Origin: DASZHJ01 sp035517495
Lineage (GTDB): Bacteria > Pseudomonadota > Alphaproteobacteria > ATCC43930 > CGMCC-115725
Direction: 5' to 3'
Length of the DNA stretch: 64,000 nt
NCBI GenBank assembly: GCA_035517495.1
Contig: DATIYT010000019.1
Coordinates: 54,060 to 118,059 of the forward strand
Below are positions 42,837-52,980 of the stretch, piece by piece. Position 1 is the stretch's first letter, and each line of letters starts with the position of its first letter. The position numbers were made by a program, and so were the translations under genes. The notes below the pieces were generated by a model that saw only the letters and a list, made by a program, of their open reading frames with translations, searched no databases and was not told the DNA's origin.

Positions 42837-45611
42837 ATGAGTGACGGATCAGGCGTTGCGGGCGGCAGCGTGAAATTTTTCCTCGACGGCGAAGAGGTCG
42901 AGGCGCTGCCCGGCGAGACGATCTGGCAGGCGGCGGCGCGCCGCGGCACCGAGATTCCGCATCTCTGCTACAGCCCGGCGCCGGGATATCGCCCCGACGG
43001 CAATTGCCGCGCGTGCATGGTGGAGATCGAGGGCGAGCGCGTGCTGGCGGCCTCTTGCATTCGCCAGCCCAGAGCCGGCATGAAGGTCAAGACCGCGAGC
43101 GATCGCGCCAAATTCTCGCGCCAGATGGTGTTCGAGCTGCTGGTCGCGGACCAGCCGGCGCGCGCCGCGTCGCACGATCCGAGCTCGCGCTTCTGGAATT
43201 GGGCCGACCGCCTCGGCGTTTCGGAAAGCCGCTTCCCCGAGCGCCCGCAGCCCGCGCCCGACCGCAGCCACCCCGCGATGGCGGTCAATCTCGACGCTTG
43301 CATCCAATGCAATCTCTGCGTCCGCGCCTGCCGCGAGGTGCAGGTGAACGATGTGATCGGCATGTCGGCGCGCGGATACGGCGCCAAGATCGTGTTCGAT
43401 TTCGACGATCCCATGGGCGAGAGCACTTGCGTCGCCTGCGGCGAATGCGTGCAGGCGTGCCCCACGGGCGCGCTGCTGGAGGCGCCGCTGGTTGACGCAC
43501 GGAACCGCGCCGCCGCCAAACCCGACCGCGAGGTGGAGAGCGTCTGTCCCTATTGCGGCGTCGGCTGCCAGCTCACCTACAAGATCAAGGACGACCACCT
43601 GCTCTACGTGGACGGTCGCGACGGCCCTTCGAACCAAAACCGGCTTTGCGTCAAGGGCCGCTTCGGTTTCGACTATGTGCATCATCCCGAGCGGCTGCTC
43701 CATCCGCTGATCCGCAAGGAGGGCGTGCCCAAGAGCACCCACGACGTCATCGATCCCGCGAACCCCTACACCCATTTCCGCCGCGCCACTTGGGAAGAGG
43801 CGCTCGATCGCGCGGCTTCGGGCCTGAAGCGCATCCGCGACCGGCACGGCGGCAAAGCGCTCGCGGGCTTTGGCTCCGCCAAGGGCTCCAACGAGGAGGC
43901 GTACCTCTTTCAAAAGCTGGTGCGCGCGGGCTTCGGCACCAACAACGTCGACCACTGCACCCGGCTCTGCCACGCGTCCTCGGTGGCGGGACTGCTGGAG
44001 GGCATCGGCTCGGGCGCGGTGACGGCGCCATTCATGGCCGCCAAGGACGCCGACGTGATCGTGGTGATCGGCGCCAATCCGACGGAAAACCACCCGGTCG
44101 CCGCCACGTTCTTCAAGAACGCCGTCAAGCGCGGCGCCACCTTGATCGTGATGGACCCGCGCGGCCAGGCGCTGAAGCGGCACGCGGCGCACATGCTGCA
44201 ATTCAAGCCGGGCCGCGATGTCGCGATGTTGAGCGCGATGCTCCACGTCATCGTCGAGGAAGGACTTTACGACCGGCAATACGTGCAGGCGCACACCGAC
44301 GATTTCGAAAAGCTCAAGGAGAACGTGAAGAATTATCCGCCCGAGAAGATGGCGGAGATTTGCGGCATCGACGCCGGGACGCTGCGCACGGTCGCGCGCA
44401 CCTACGCGCGCGCCGAGGCCGCGATCATTTTCTGGGGCATGGGCATCTCTCAGCACGTGCACGGCACCGACAACACGCGCTGCCTGATCGCGCTGGCGCT
44501 CGCGACCGGGCAGATCGGCCGCCCCGGCACGGGGCTTCATCCGCTCCGCGGGCAAAACAACGTGCAGGGCGCCTCCGACGCCGGCCTCATTCCGATGTTC
44601 TATCCCGACTACCAGTCCGTGGAAGACCCGAAGTACCGCGCGTTCTATGAGAAGCTATGGGGCACGAAGCTCGATCCCAAGCGCGGTCTCACCGTGGTCG
44701 AGATCATGACCGCGATCCATGAAGACGTGATCCGCGGCATGTACATCATGGGTGAGAATCCCGCCATGTCCGATCCCGACGTGGAGCATGCGCGCGAAGC
44801 GCTCGCCAAGCTCGAGCACCTGGTGGTGCAGGACATCTTCCTGACCGAGACCGCGAAATACGCCGACGTGGTGCTGCCGGCCTCGGCCTGGCCCGAGAAG
44901 GTCGGCACCGTCTCCAACACCAACCGCCAGGTGCAGATGGGGCGGAAGGCGCTGCCGCTCCCGGGCGAGGTGCGCGAGGATTTCGACCTCATCGTCGAGA
45001 TCGCGAAGCGGCTCGGCCTGCCCTGGACCTACACGCATCCCCGCGACGCCTTCGCCGAGATGAAGCAGGCGATGCCGTCCCTCGACCACATCACCTGGGA
45101 TCGGCTCGAGCGCGAAAGCTCGGTCACCTACCCCTGCGATGCCGACGACAAGCCCGGCAACGATATCGTCTTCGGCGATGGTTTCCCGACCGGGACGGGC
45201 CGGGGCAAATTCGTGCCGGTGGGACTGGTGCCGCCGGCGGAGGAGCCAGACGAACAGTATCCGATGGTGCTGACGACCGGACGCCAGCTCGAACACTGGC
45301 ACACCGGCGCCATGACTCGGCGCGCGAGCGTGCTGGACGATATCGAGCCCGAGGCGGTCGCCAGTCTCGCGCCCGGCGATCTCCGCCGCATGGGGATGAA
45401 GCCCGGCGCGATGGTTCGCGTCACGACGCGGCGCGGCACCATCGAATTGAAGGCGCGCGCCGACAGCGCGATCCCGCCGGGGATGGTGTTCATCCCGTTC
45501 TGCTACGCCGAGGCCGCCGCCAACATCCTCACCAATCCGCAGCTCGACCCCTTCGGTAAGATTCCCGAGTTCAAGTTCTGCGCGGCCAAGGTGGAGGCGG
45601 TGCCGGGATAA
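42837..45611 (+). CDS. fdhA: Formate dehydrogenase alpha subunit (NAD-linked, Fdh1A type)
   Basis: A 924-residue molybdopterin (W or Mo) enzyme. N-terminal 2Fe-2S cysteines are C44, C57, C60 and C74. Two 4Fe-4S sets follow (C155/158/161/165 and C198/201/204/208), then the catalytic-domain 4Fe-4S set C237, C240, C244 and C271 with K273. The active-site residue is Cys378 in HCTRLCHASSVAGL, so this is a cysteine enzyme, not a selenocysteine one. A C-terminal molydopterin-dinucleotide domain includes VLTTGRQLEHWHTGAMTRRA. It oxidises formate to CO2, feeding the beta subunit and NAD+. I saw no FdsC-type chaperone or delta subunit nearby. Confidence 0.95.
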   Translation: MSDGSGVAGGSVKFFLDGEEVEALPGETIWQAAARRGTEIPHLCYSPAPGYRPDGNCRACMVEIEGERVLAASCIRQPRAGMKVKTASDRAKFSRQMVFELLVADQPARAASHDPSSRFWNWADRLGVSESRFPERPQPAPDRSHPAMAVNLDACIQCNLCVRACREVQVNDVIGMSARGYGAKIVFDFDDPMGESTCVACGECVQACPTGALLEAPLVDARNRAAAKPDREVESVCPYCGVGCQLTYKIKDDHLLYVDGRDGPSNQNRLCVKGRFGFDYVHHPERLLHPLIRKEGVPKSTHDVIDPANPYTHFRRATWEEALDRAASGLKRIRDRHGGKALAGFGSAKGSNEEAYLFQKLVRAGFGTNNVDHCTRLCHASSVAGLLEGIGSGAVTAPFMAAKDADVIVVIGANPTENHPVAATFFKNAVKRGATLIVMDPRGQALKRHAAHMLQFKPGRDVAMLSAMLHVIVEEGLYDRQYVQAHTDDFEKLKENVKNYPPEKMAEICGIDAGTLRTVARTYARAEAAIIFWGMGISQHVHGTDNTRCLIALALATGQIGRPGTGLHPLRGQNNVQGASDAGLIPMFYPDYQSVEDPKYRAFYEKLWGTKLDPKRGLTVVEIMTAIHEDVIRGMYIMGENPAMSDPDVEHAREALAKLEHLVVQDIFLTETAKYADVVLPASAWPEKVGTVSNTNRQVQMGRKALPLPGEVREDFDLIVEIAKRLGLPWTYTHPRDAFAEMKQAMPSLDHITWDRLERESSVTYPCDADDKPGNDIVFGDGFPTGTGRGKFVPVGLVPPAEEPDEQYPMVLTTGRQLEHWHTGAMTRRASVLDDIEPEAVASLAPGDLRRMGMKPGAMVRVTTRRGTIELKARADSAIPPGMVFIPFCYAEAAANILTNPQLDPFGKIPEFKFCAAKVEAVPG

Positions 45612-45753
45612 GGCCGGGTTTCCGGCGGGTACACGCCACGCCTAACGATTGAAAGCTTTTTGATTGCGGCGCGCCGACCGTTGCTGACAGCTAAACGATT
45701 CTGTCGCCGCGCACCCCCCAATCCCCCGATATCCCCACCATCTCCTTCCCTCG

Positions 45754-46503
45754 TTATCGCGTCGGGTGCGCCTTGATCCACGCGATGATCGCCGGCACGA
45801 CCTGATCCTCGATGCCGTAATAGCCGTGCGGCGAGAGCGCGTCGCAGGGCCGGCTGCGCGATGTCCCGCCCGAAACCGTGATCAACTCCTTGGCCGGCGC
45901 CGCCTTAAGCGCGTCCATGCCGCCCGCGACCCCCGCATAGGGACTCTCGCCGCAGCCGTCATCGCGGTTGTGCACGACCAGCACGGGCACCGAGATCTGA
46001 TTGAGCGGAACCATGCTAATCCCGCCCGACCAGATGCTGGACGTCAGCACGATGCCCGCGATCTCGCCGCGGCCGAGCCGCACCGCGCCGTTCGCCGCCG
46101 AGACGGTCCCCCTGCTGGTGCCGACGAGCCAGACCGGCGCGCTCGATTTCTGCTTCAGGAAATGGACGGCGGCGGCGATATCCTGGCCGTGCTCGGCCGA
46201 GGCGCGGTAGGCGGCATCCATGCCCGAGCTGCGGTCGCTGGGTGCGTCCAGGACGGCGACCGTGAAACCCGCCTCCGTGAAGCGCCCGCGCACCCGCAAC
46301 AGGAAATTTTGCTGCACGCCGGCGAGGACGCCCCCGCCGCCCGGCAGCAGCACGATGGCCGCGGGCGCGTGGTCGTTGAAGGTGAGCAGCATTGCCTCGC
46401 TGACGCCGGGCCGAGGCGCGAGCGTGACGGTCTCCTCGGCGTTGGCGCGGCCCGCCAAGGCCACGAACAGCACCAAGGCGCAAGAAAGCAGCAATGAGCG
46501 CAT
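45754..46503 (-). CDS. Exported alpha/beta hydrolase family protein
   Basis: A signal peptide (LLLSCALVLFVALAGRANA) precedes an alpha/beta hydrolase fold of about 225 residues. The nucleophile elbow is VWLVGTSRGTVSAANG (Ser in G-T-S-R-G), a backbone LLPGGGGVLAG stands early, the acid lies in VLVVHNRDDGCGESPYAG, and the His in SPHGYYGIEDQVVPAIIAWI. All three catalytic residues are visible. The substrate is unknown. The gene converges with fdhA over about 140 bases that contain GGGGATT-type arms near 45715. Confidence 0.85.
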   Translation of the reverse strand: MRSLLLSCALVLFVALAGRANAEETVTLAPRPGVSEAMLLTFNDHAPAAIVLLPGGGGVLAGVQQNFLLRVRGRFTEAGFTVAVLDAPSDRSSGMDAAYRASAEHGQDIAAAVHFLKQKSSAPVWLVGTSRGTVSAANGAVRLGRGEIAGIVLTSSIWSGGISMVPLNQISVPVLVVHNRDDGCGESPYAGVAGGMDALKAAPAKELITVSGGTSRSRPCDALSPHGYYGIEDQVVPAIIAWIKAHPTR

Positions 46504-46658
46504 CTGCGGACTCCGATGTTTGACGTCTGTCCTCAGGATGACCCGTTGCGTTTGATTCGCAACAGTGTCGGCGAGGGCCGTAGGCTAAACGATCTCGCAC
46601 TCATTTTCACCACGAAGGCGCGACGACCGCGACGGTTCCATCCGCAAATAACAGACCG

Positions 46659-46881
46659 CTAGAACCGCATGCGGAAGCCCGCGAAGACGGTGTGGGTGGT
46701 GTCATTGTTGAAGCCGATATCGGCGTTGTAGTCGGCGAAGAGCGAGAGGGTGTTGCTGAGGCCGGCGGTGATCGGTCTCAGCGGCGACGGTCTGCGCGTG
46801 CGCCGAATGTGCGACCGCCAACGCCGCCGCCGCCGTGCCCGCCAGCAGCGCCGCAGGCCCGAGCCATCTCCGAGACCGCAT
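46659..46881 (-). pseudogene. Internally deleted outer-membrane beta-barrel gene
   Basis: An ATG at 46881 begins a clear signal peptide (SRRWLGPAALLAGTAAAALA, then VAHSAHAQTVAAE). Within 30 codons the frame is lost, and another frame then gives LSNTLSLFADYNADIGFNND and ends HTVFAGFRMRF, the final strands of an autotransporter or OmpA-like barrel with C-terminal Phe. The signal and the last strands are thus joined with all middle sequence missing and a frameshift. It is a remnant of an outer-membrane protein gene. Confidence 0.6.
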
Positions 46882-47065
46882 GGTGCCCCCCGCCCGAATG
46901 TCCCCTCTGGGTTGCCCAACCAAGGGTAGATAGACGCACACGGGCGTAGATACCACGCACGATATGATAACTCAATGACGGATGGACTCTCTCCGAGAGG
47001 GTCATTCACGAACCTGTGCAGCCGGCATTGGAGAAATACTCAGAGCCAACCGTCAGCCGATCGGC

Positions 47066-49852
47066 TCAATCCACCGCGAAGACCTTCATCACCTCATCGC
47101 CGAGGTGATTGATCACCTTGACGGCGATGCGTCCCGATTCCGGTTTGCGGAATGGGCGCGAGGTATCGCTGTGCAGGCTCTCCCAGGCCTCCGCGTCGAT
47201 CTCGGCCTTGAGCGTAGAGCGGAGCGCTTTGAAGGGGTCGTTCGCGCCCAGGAAATAGGCGTGGCGGACGAAGAAGCTTTCCTCGTTGTAGTCGGTGTCC
47301 AGCATCCAGAGCGCGATGCCGTCGGTGCCCTCGGAGACGACCTCGCCGGTTTGCGGCTTGAACACGTCGACGCCATGCACCTTGACGCGGATCACCTCGT
47401 CGGCGGCGGGCTCGATGGAAATATCGGGCTCGCCGAAGATCACGAAGAGATTGCCCGTACCGGTCGGCTTCAGGTCGCCGCCCATGTGCAGATCGGGGTT
47501 CATGCGCGCCTTCAGCACGGTCACGCGGCCCAGCCGATCCATCTCGGCGGAGCGCGCGTCATAGTTGAAGGCGCAGGCGATCAGCACGTCGAAGCCTGCA
47601 TCGCCCGCCTCGCGCGCGGCGGCGACGAGATCGGGCCGCGCGACGGTGCCGAATTCGGGGCCGATCAGGATGCCGGCGCGGCGTTCCTTCTCGCCCTCCA
47701 TGAACTTGCCCTCGGCGCAAATGAACTTGCCGGGCCAGCCCACGAGGCTCGTGAAGGTGATCCGATCTTCCTTGTGCGCCTGCTGCACCCCGGCCGTCCT
47801 GAGATTTTCAAGGATCATCTGCGCGAAGTCCGTCGCGACATCGTCGCGGTCGGGCGCGGTCCGCTTGCCTTCCGACGCATTGACGGTATCGATCAGCTCA
47901 TCGTCCCAATCGACCGCGAGGGTGCGGTGCGGCGACAGGCTCTCGACCGTAAAGGGGCCGGCGACGCGGATGCGGGAATTGTCGGCGTAGGGCTTGTCGT
48001 AGAGATATTCGACCTCCGCCTTGGCGGCGATCGAGGTGTCGATCTCCTTCTGCCGCGCGATCCGCGCCTCCCACCATTTGGCATGGGTTTCCTTGGCCTT
48101 TGCGGACCACTTGGTATCGGCCTCGCGGGGGATTTCCCATTCCTCCCATTTCCTTGAGAGCGCCTTGTTGAGCGCGGCCCGCAGCGGCTCCAAGCTCGCC
48201 TGCCACTTCTCCCAGATCACGTCGATCTCGGCGTTGTTGGCGATCGACTTCAAGGTGATATGCGGCACGCGCTCATAGACGAAGCCCTGGCGGATATCGC
48301 CCTGTGTCGGTGCGGTCTTGGGCGGCGTGCGCGTGACTTCCGCTTCCTTGCGCTGACCCTCAGGACTGTCGGCGAGGAGGTAATAGGGATAGCGCGCGCC
48401 CATGAGCCGCGAGCGCGCGAGCGCGACCGCGACGCGCGAGGTATCGATGGTGATCCAGCGCCGGCCCCATTGCTCCGCGACGTACGCCGTCGTGCCGGAG
48501 CCGCAGGTCGGGTCCAGGACGAGATCGCCGGGATCGGTGGTCATGAGGATGCAGCGCTGAATGACCCCTGGATTTGTTTCGACAACGTACCTTTTGTCTT
48601 GGGCAGGAGCGGTATCGCGCCACGGATGCGTAAGCTTCCGAAATCGAAAATCTGCGTGAAAGCTAATGAACCTGGGAAAGGCACCCTCGACGAAAAGGCG
48701 TCGCGCCCTTGCCAAGCGCTGCATGTTATCTTCGGTTGTCACCCAGCACCGCCCTGTGGTGGGAGTGTATTTGACCCCCTCGAAATCAAACGGAAAGACG
48801 CTTTTCTCCGAAAAGGACGGTGCCCATTGCGAGACCGTTCCAAATATCTTCGCTTGCTGTGATATGCGTGCAAAATTGTCTCGCTCATCACTGTGTAATC
48901 GGCGGAGATGCCCTGATTCATCTTGCACGCCAGTCCAACGGCCAGAAGGATCCGGATCAGTTTCGACATAGAGCCCGCGATATTTGATGTGGTCGATGTT
49001 CCTTGAATACCAAATTAGGTAGTCGGCCATACCCTCGAGCGTCTTCGCGCCAAGAGGCATCAGTTTCTTACGAAACGAGATAAGCGCGACGAAATTTTCC
49101 TCGTGAAACACCTCGTCCATCAGCGCTCTTACGCGATGCACGTTCTCATCGCCGATCTGCACGAAGATGCTGCCGCTCTCGTGCAGGAGGTCGCGGGCGA
49201 CGATCAGCCGATCGCGCAGATAGGTCAGATAGGAATGAATGCCGTCGCGCCAGGTGTCGCGAAAGGCGCGGACCTGCTCGGGCTCGCGGGTGATCTGGTC
49301 GGCGGAGTCCTTCACGTCGCGCGACGTGGTTGACCACTGGAAGTTCGAGTTGAAGCGGATGCCGTAGGGCGGGTCGAAATAGATGCACTGCACCTGCCCG
49401 CGCAGCTTCTCGCGGTCGGCGAGGCTCGCCATCGCCGAGAGGCTGTCACCGGCGATCATTCGGTTCGACCAATTCTGATCATGTTGATAGAACTCGGTCT
49501 TGGCCTCGGGGTCGATCCCGTTGAAGTCGGCGAAGAGGTCGATGGTCTCGCCGGGTGCCTGTCTCGCGCGTTCCTTCGACTGGCGCACGAGGTCGTCGAT
49601 GATGACCTTGGGATGCACCTTCTCCTGGATGAAAAGCAGCGGCGCCTGGACGACGAGGTCGGCTCCGTCCTGCGCGTCCTTGCCGCGCCAGACAAGCTGC
49701 GGGTCGAGGTCCCTGTTGCGCCGCTCATAGGCGAGGCGGATCGGCGCCTTTTCCGTTTCCTCCATCACGGACTCGAGTTCCGCCGTCGGAATGTTGCGGC
49801 GCCGCGCTCTCTTGTGCTGCAGCGTTTCGACTTTGGTCGGTTTCTTGGCCAT
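47066..49852 (-). CDS. Type III-like restriction-modification methyltransferase (Mod)
   Basis: A 928-residue DNA methyltransferase. Catalytic motif IV is IYFDPPYGIRFNSNFQW near residue 160, and the SAM motif is LVLDPTCGSGTTAYVAEQWG near 447: beta-class order, as in type III Mod subunits that make N6-methyladenine. The long region between and after holds the target-recognition part. The last 350 residues are extra relative to classical Mod. It starts 13 bases after the restriction gene on the same strand. Motifs are intact, so the enzyme is probably active. The recognition sequence is unknown. Confidence 0.92.
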   Translation of the reverse strand: MAKKPTKVETLQHKRARRRNIPTAELESVMEETEKAPIRLAYERRNRDLDPQLVWRGKDAQDGADLVVQAPLLFIQEKVHPKVIIDDLVRQSKERARQAPGETIDLFADFNGIDPEAKTEFYQHDQNWSNRMIAGDSLSAMASLADREKLRGQVQCIYFDPPYGIRFNSNFQWSTTSRDVKDSADQITREPEQVRAFRDTWRDGIHSYLTYLRDRLIVARDLLHESGSIFVQIGDENVHRVRALMDEVFHEENFVALISFRKKLMPLGAKTLEGMADYLIWYSRNIDHIKYRGLYVETDPDPSGRWTGVQDESGHLRRLHSDERDNFARISQQAKIFGTVSQWAPSFSEKSVFPFDFEGVKYTPTTGRCWVTTEDNMQRLARARRLFVEGAFPRFISFHADFRFRKLTHPWRDTAPAQDKRYVVETNPGVIQRCILMTTDPGDLVLDPTCGSGTTAYVAEQWGRRWITIDTSRVAVALARSRLMGARYPYYLLADSPEGQRKEAEVTRTPPKTAPTQGDIRQGFVYERVPHITLKSIANNAEIDVIWEKWQASLEPLRAALNKALSRKWEEWEIPREADTKWSAKAKETHAKWWEARIARQKEIDTSIAAKAEVEYLYDKPYADNSRIRVAGPFTVESLSPHRTLAVDWDDELIDTVNASEGKRTAPDRDDVATDFAQMILENLRTAGVQQAHKEDRITFTSLVGWPGKFICAEGKFMEGEKERRAGILIGPEFGTVARPDLVAAAREAGDAGFDVLIACAFNYDARSAEMDRLGRVTVLKARMNPDLHMGGDLKPTGTGNLFVIFGEPDISIEPAADEVIRVKVHGVDVFKPQTGEVVSEGTDGIALWMLDTDYNEESFFVRHAYFLGANDPFKALRSTLKAEIDAEAWESLHSDTSRPFRKPESGRIAVKVINHLGDEVMKVFAVD

Positions 49853-49865
49853 GTGCCTGCGCCCT

Positions 49866-52800
49866 CTATGCCGCCGCGCTCGTGCCGCCCGCGGCGCAGA
49901 AGCTCTCGATCAGCTTGTTGAACTCCGCCTCGATCTCGTAGACCGCCGTGAATTCGGCGAAGGCCCAGCGGCCGAACTTGCCGAGATTGTTGACGCCGGG
50001 CACCCAGTAGGCGCGCATGGTCTCGGCCTTTTCCTTCGCATTCTCTCCGCGATAGCCTTTGATCTCGACGATCAGGTTCAAGGGATCGGCGCGGCCGTCG
50101 TCGATGCGAACGATGAAGTCCGGGATGTATCTTCGCGGCGTCGAGCCCGCGAGATAGGGCACTTCGAGGCCAAGGCTCTGGTTCTTGACGTAGGTTCGGA
50201 CGCGCGGATGCGCCTCGGCGACGCGGCAGAATTCCGCCTCCCAATCGCTGTCGCAGACGAGCCAGTTCACATGGCACTTGGGCGGCGGACCCCTGGTGTC
50301 CCAGCGCGTCGTTCGCGACGTCGTGAAGTTGATGAAGCGGGTCGATCCCGTGGGGTTGTAGGCATCGAGGATCGCCTTCACGGGACGTTCGCCCATCAGC
50401 GACAGCGTGATCGCGGCCTTGATCCGTTCGGCCGCCATGTCCGTCATCTCGGGGTAAAGGAGCTGGGCCGGATAGGTGCCGCCGGAGCAGCGGAGATAAC
50501 CGCCGTCGAGCCACTGCCGCGCGATGCGCTTCAATTGCCCGAAGAGGTACAGCTTCGGCTCTGCTCCGGGATCGCGGTACTTCTGGAACAGCAGATGCTT
50601 TGCGAGGCTGTAGACAATGCTGGCGGCGCGGGTGTCTTTACGATGCTCCAGCGTAAGATCGACCGCCTCGCCGATAATGCCCTGGTTCTTGACGACGGAT
50701 GGGCCGACAAGATCGGGCGTGAGCGCGAGGACCGAATCCTCGCTGAACTTCGCGTCCAGCCGATCCTCCGGAAGATCGACGCGATAGCCCTCAACCCGCG
50801 GAAACACGATCTCCAGGGAGTCGCGGTCAGGCCGCACGGCATGCACGCGCAAGGTTTCGCGCGGCGTCGGCGGCGGCACCACCACCGGCTTGGCGGCGAA
50901 ATCGAAGGGGATGCCCAGGACATCGGCGTATTCGACATCGAACAGCTTGGAGTCGTTGAGGTCGTAGGACTGACGGCGAAGACCGCGTCCCACGACCTGC
51001 TCGCAGAGAAGCTGCGTGCCGAAGGCGCGCACGCCCAGGATGTGCGTGACGGTGTTCGCGTCCCAACCCTCGGTCAGCATCGAGACCGAAACGACGCAGC
51101 GAATCTGCTCGCCGAGCCTGCCGGGCTTGCCGACGGTGTTCATGACTTCGCGCAGCAAGGTCGCGTCTTCGATCGCATCGCCCGCCCGCGGGTCTCGCGT
51201 GCGCTCGATGATCTCGCGGCGAAACCGCTCGATCTCGTCCGCGGCCATCTCGCGAAAGTCCTTGTCGAGCGCCTCGCCGGATTCGAGCTGCGCGCTGTCG
51301 ATCAGGATCGTGCTGGGACGCGGCAGGCGATTTCCGTCGTCGTCGTAGTTCCGAAACAGGGCGAGATGGCCGTTTCGAAAAGTGTCCGATCCGTCCTCCT
51401 GCTCGCGATGAAAGCCGGACACGTAGCGGTAGATCAGCTCCGACGTGGAGGTGTTGTTGCAGACCACGATGAATACCGGCGGAATCGCGATCTTGCTGTC
51501 CTGCCAAGCCGCGAATGTCTTCTCGTAATGTCCATAAAGCGCGTCGAGCGCCGTCAGCAGCTCCACCGGCAGCGTGAGAGGATCAAGCCGCCGGCCCGAA
51601 GCGGTTCGCCCCTTCTTCGGCAGCTTCTTGCCGATGTGTTCCCACAAATTTCGGTACATCGGCGTATCGCCGCCGGGAACGTTGTCGGCGACGGGAACGC
51701 GGGGCAATTTGACGATGCCGCACTCGATCGCATCCATGAGCGAGAAATCGCTCATGGTCCAATTAAACAGCGTTCCCTCCGGGTGGCCCGAACCCTGAAG
51801 AAAGAACGGCGTCGCCGAGAGGTCATAGACGGTTGCGACGCCGAGCTTGCGCTTCACCATCTCGAGCCCGGTTATCCACATCCGCGCGGCTTCATTGGCG
51901 CGTTTCGCGTCTTCCTTTGCCTCGCCCTTGAGGTCGGCCTCGGTCTCGCCATCGGCGTCTTTGACCTTCGCTCGATAGCAGTGATGCGCCTCGTCGTTGA
52001 GCACGACGATGTTCTTCATGCCCATCAACTCCCGCATGACGCGCTGAAGCATCTGTCCTTCGGTTTCTTCGGTTTCGAGCTTCTCCTCGCGCCAGCCCTC
52101 GATGGCGGCGCGAGTGGCCTTCGCGATGTCCATTCGCGCGCGAAGCTTGAACGCGTGGAAGTTGGTGATGACGATCGTCGCGCGATCGATGTCCGCCAGC
52201 ATGTCCGACGGAACGATGTCGCGATTGCGGCAGTAGCTCTCGGGATCGTTCGGCAGCAGAACCCGCAGCCGGTCCTTGATGGTGATGCCGGGCGCGACCA
52301 CCAGGAACCCGCGCGAGAAGTGCTTGCTGTTGGGATGGCGGACGGCATTGACGGTCTGCCAGGCGATCAGCATCGCCATGACCGTGGTCTTTCCGGCGCC
52401 GGTCGCAAGCTTCAATGCGATGCGCACAAGCTCGGGGTTTGCCTGCGCGTTCGCGCCTTCGAGGTACCTCCAGAACTTGGCGGTGCGAGCGCCGCGTTTT
52501 GGCGCGACCTCGCTGAGCCAGATCGCGGTCTCGACGGCTTCGATCTGACAGAAAAAGGGGCGAATGCCCTCGGAGGGACGGCTCCTCCAGTGCGCGAGCA
52601 GACGCGCCGTCTCGGGCGTTACGCCCCAGTCCGCGGGGTTGGGCAATCTGCGCCACGCATCCACGTATGTACGGATTTCGTTGATGATCGGGCGCGGGTT
52701 GTATTCCTGCTCTTCAGTCGAGAGACCGTCGCCGGAATCAAGCACCATCCCCATTTGGCCGGTGGTGAGGCGGCGCTTCTTCGGCTTTGGAACCGGCGTG

Positions 52801-52955
52801 ATCAGGTCGCAGGGACGACGCGATTCGATGATGCGATTCGTGGGCTGGCCGTCCCTATCAAGCTCCCAATGGCGGGCCGGATACTCATAGGGAGAATTCA
52901 GGATCGGCCGCTCGAAAAACGTCTCGCTCACCCCGGCGCTTTCCCCTTTTGCCAA
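49866..52955 (-). CDS. Type III-like restriction endonuclease with helicase and C-terminal nuclease domains (Res, BPTD_3080-like)
   Basis: A 1029-residue protein. The helicase core has Walker A IALKLATGAGKTTVMAMLIA near residue 185, DEAH-like IVVLNDEAHHCYRAK near 320, and motif VI in LLCEQVVGRGLRRQSYDL. The C-terminus has a PD-(D/E)xK nuclease pattern: RRYIPDFIVRIDDGRADPLN (near 943), then LIVEIKGYRG (near 965). This layout matches the BPTD_3080-type restriction endonucleases paired with Mod proteins. The start is TTG at 52955, since the only nearby ATG frame stops at once. It cleaves unmodified foreign DNA with the downstream Mod product. Confidence 0.93.
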   Translation of the reverse strand: MAKGESAGVSETFFERPILNSPYEYPARHWELDRDGQPTNRIIESRRPCDLITPVPKPKKRRLTTGQMGMVLDSGDGLSTEEQEYNPRPIINEIRTYVDAWRRLPNPADWGVTPETARLLAHWRSRPSEGIRPFFCQIEAVETAIWLSEVAPKRGARTAKFWRYLEGANAQANPELVRIALKLATGAGKTTVMAMLIAWQTVNAVRHPNSKHFSRGFLVVAPGITIKDRLRVLLPNDPESYCRNRDIVPSDMLADIDRATIVITNFHAFKLRARMDIAKATRAAIEGWREEKLETEETEGQMLQRVMRELMGMKNIVVLNDEAHHCYRAKVKDADGETEADLKGEAKEDAKRANEAARMWITGLEMVKRKLGVATVYDLSATPFFLQGSGHPEGTLFNWTMSDFSLMDAIECGIVKLPRVPVADNVPGGDTPMYRNLWEHIGKKLPKKGRTASGRRLDPLTLPVELLTALDALYGHYEKTFAAWQDSKIAIPPVFIVVCNNTSTSELIYRYVSGFHREQEDGSDTFRNGHLALFRNYDDDGNRLPRPSTILIDSAQLESGEALDKDFREMAADEIERFRREIIERTRDPRAGDAIEDATLLREVMNTVGKPGRLGEQIRCVVSVSMLTEGWDANTVTHILGVRAFGTQLLCEQVVGRGLRRQSYDLNDSKLFDVEYADVLGIPFDFAAKPVVVPPPTPRETLRVHAVRPDRDSLEIVFPRVEGYRVDLPEDRLDAKFSEDSVLALTPDLVGPSVVKNQGIIGEAVDLTLEHRKDTRAASIVYSLAKHLLFQKYRDPGAEPKLYLFGQLKRIARQWLDGGYLRCSGGTYPAQLLYPEMTDMAAERIKAAITLSLMGERPVKAILDAYNPTGSTRFINFTTSRTTRWDTRGPPPKCHVNWLVCDSDWEAEFCRVAEAHPRVRTYVKNQSLGLEVPYLAGSTPRRYIPDFIVRIDDGRADPLNLIVEIKGYRGENAKEKAETMRAYWVPGVNNLGKFGRWAFAEFTAVYEIEAEFNKLIESFCAAGGTSAAA

Positions 52956-52980
52956 TCAGCGCATGGCCTTGACGCCTAGT

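Noticed and set aside
42849..44555. Minus-strand frame opposite the formate dehydrogenase alpha gene
   Set aside because: Shadow of the alpha subunit, no motif and no ribosome site.
42837..45611. Possible selenocysteine codon in the formate dehydrogenase alpha gene
   Set aside because: The active-site position is encoded as cysteine (Cys378, TGC), and there is no in-frame TGA within the gene.
49791..52979. Very long open frame on the plus strand opposite the restriction gene
   Set aside because: It is the antisense of a convincing gene with helicase and nuclease motifs; its product is an Arg/Asp/Leu-rich sequence with no domain. Long antisense frames are expected in GC-rich DNA.
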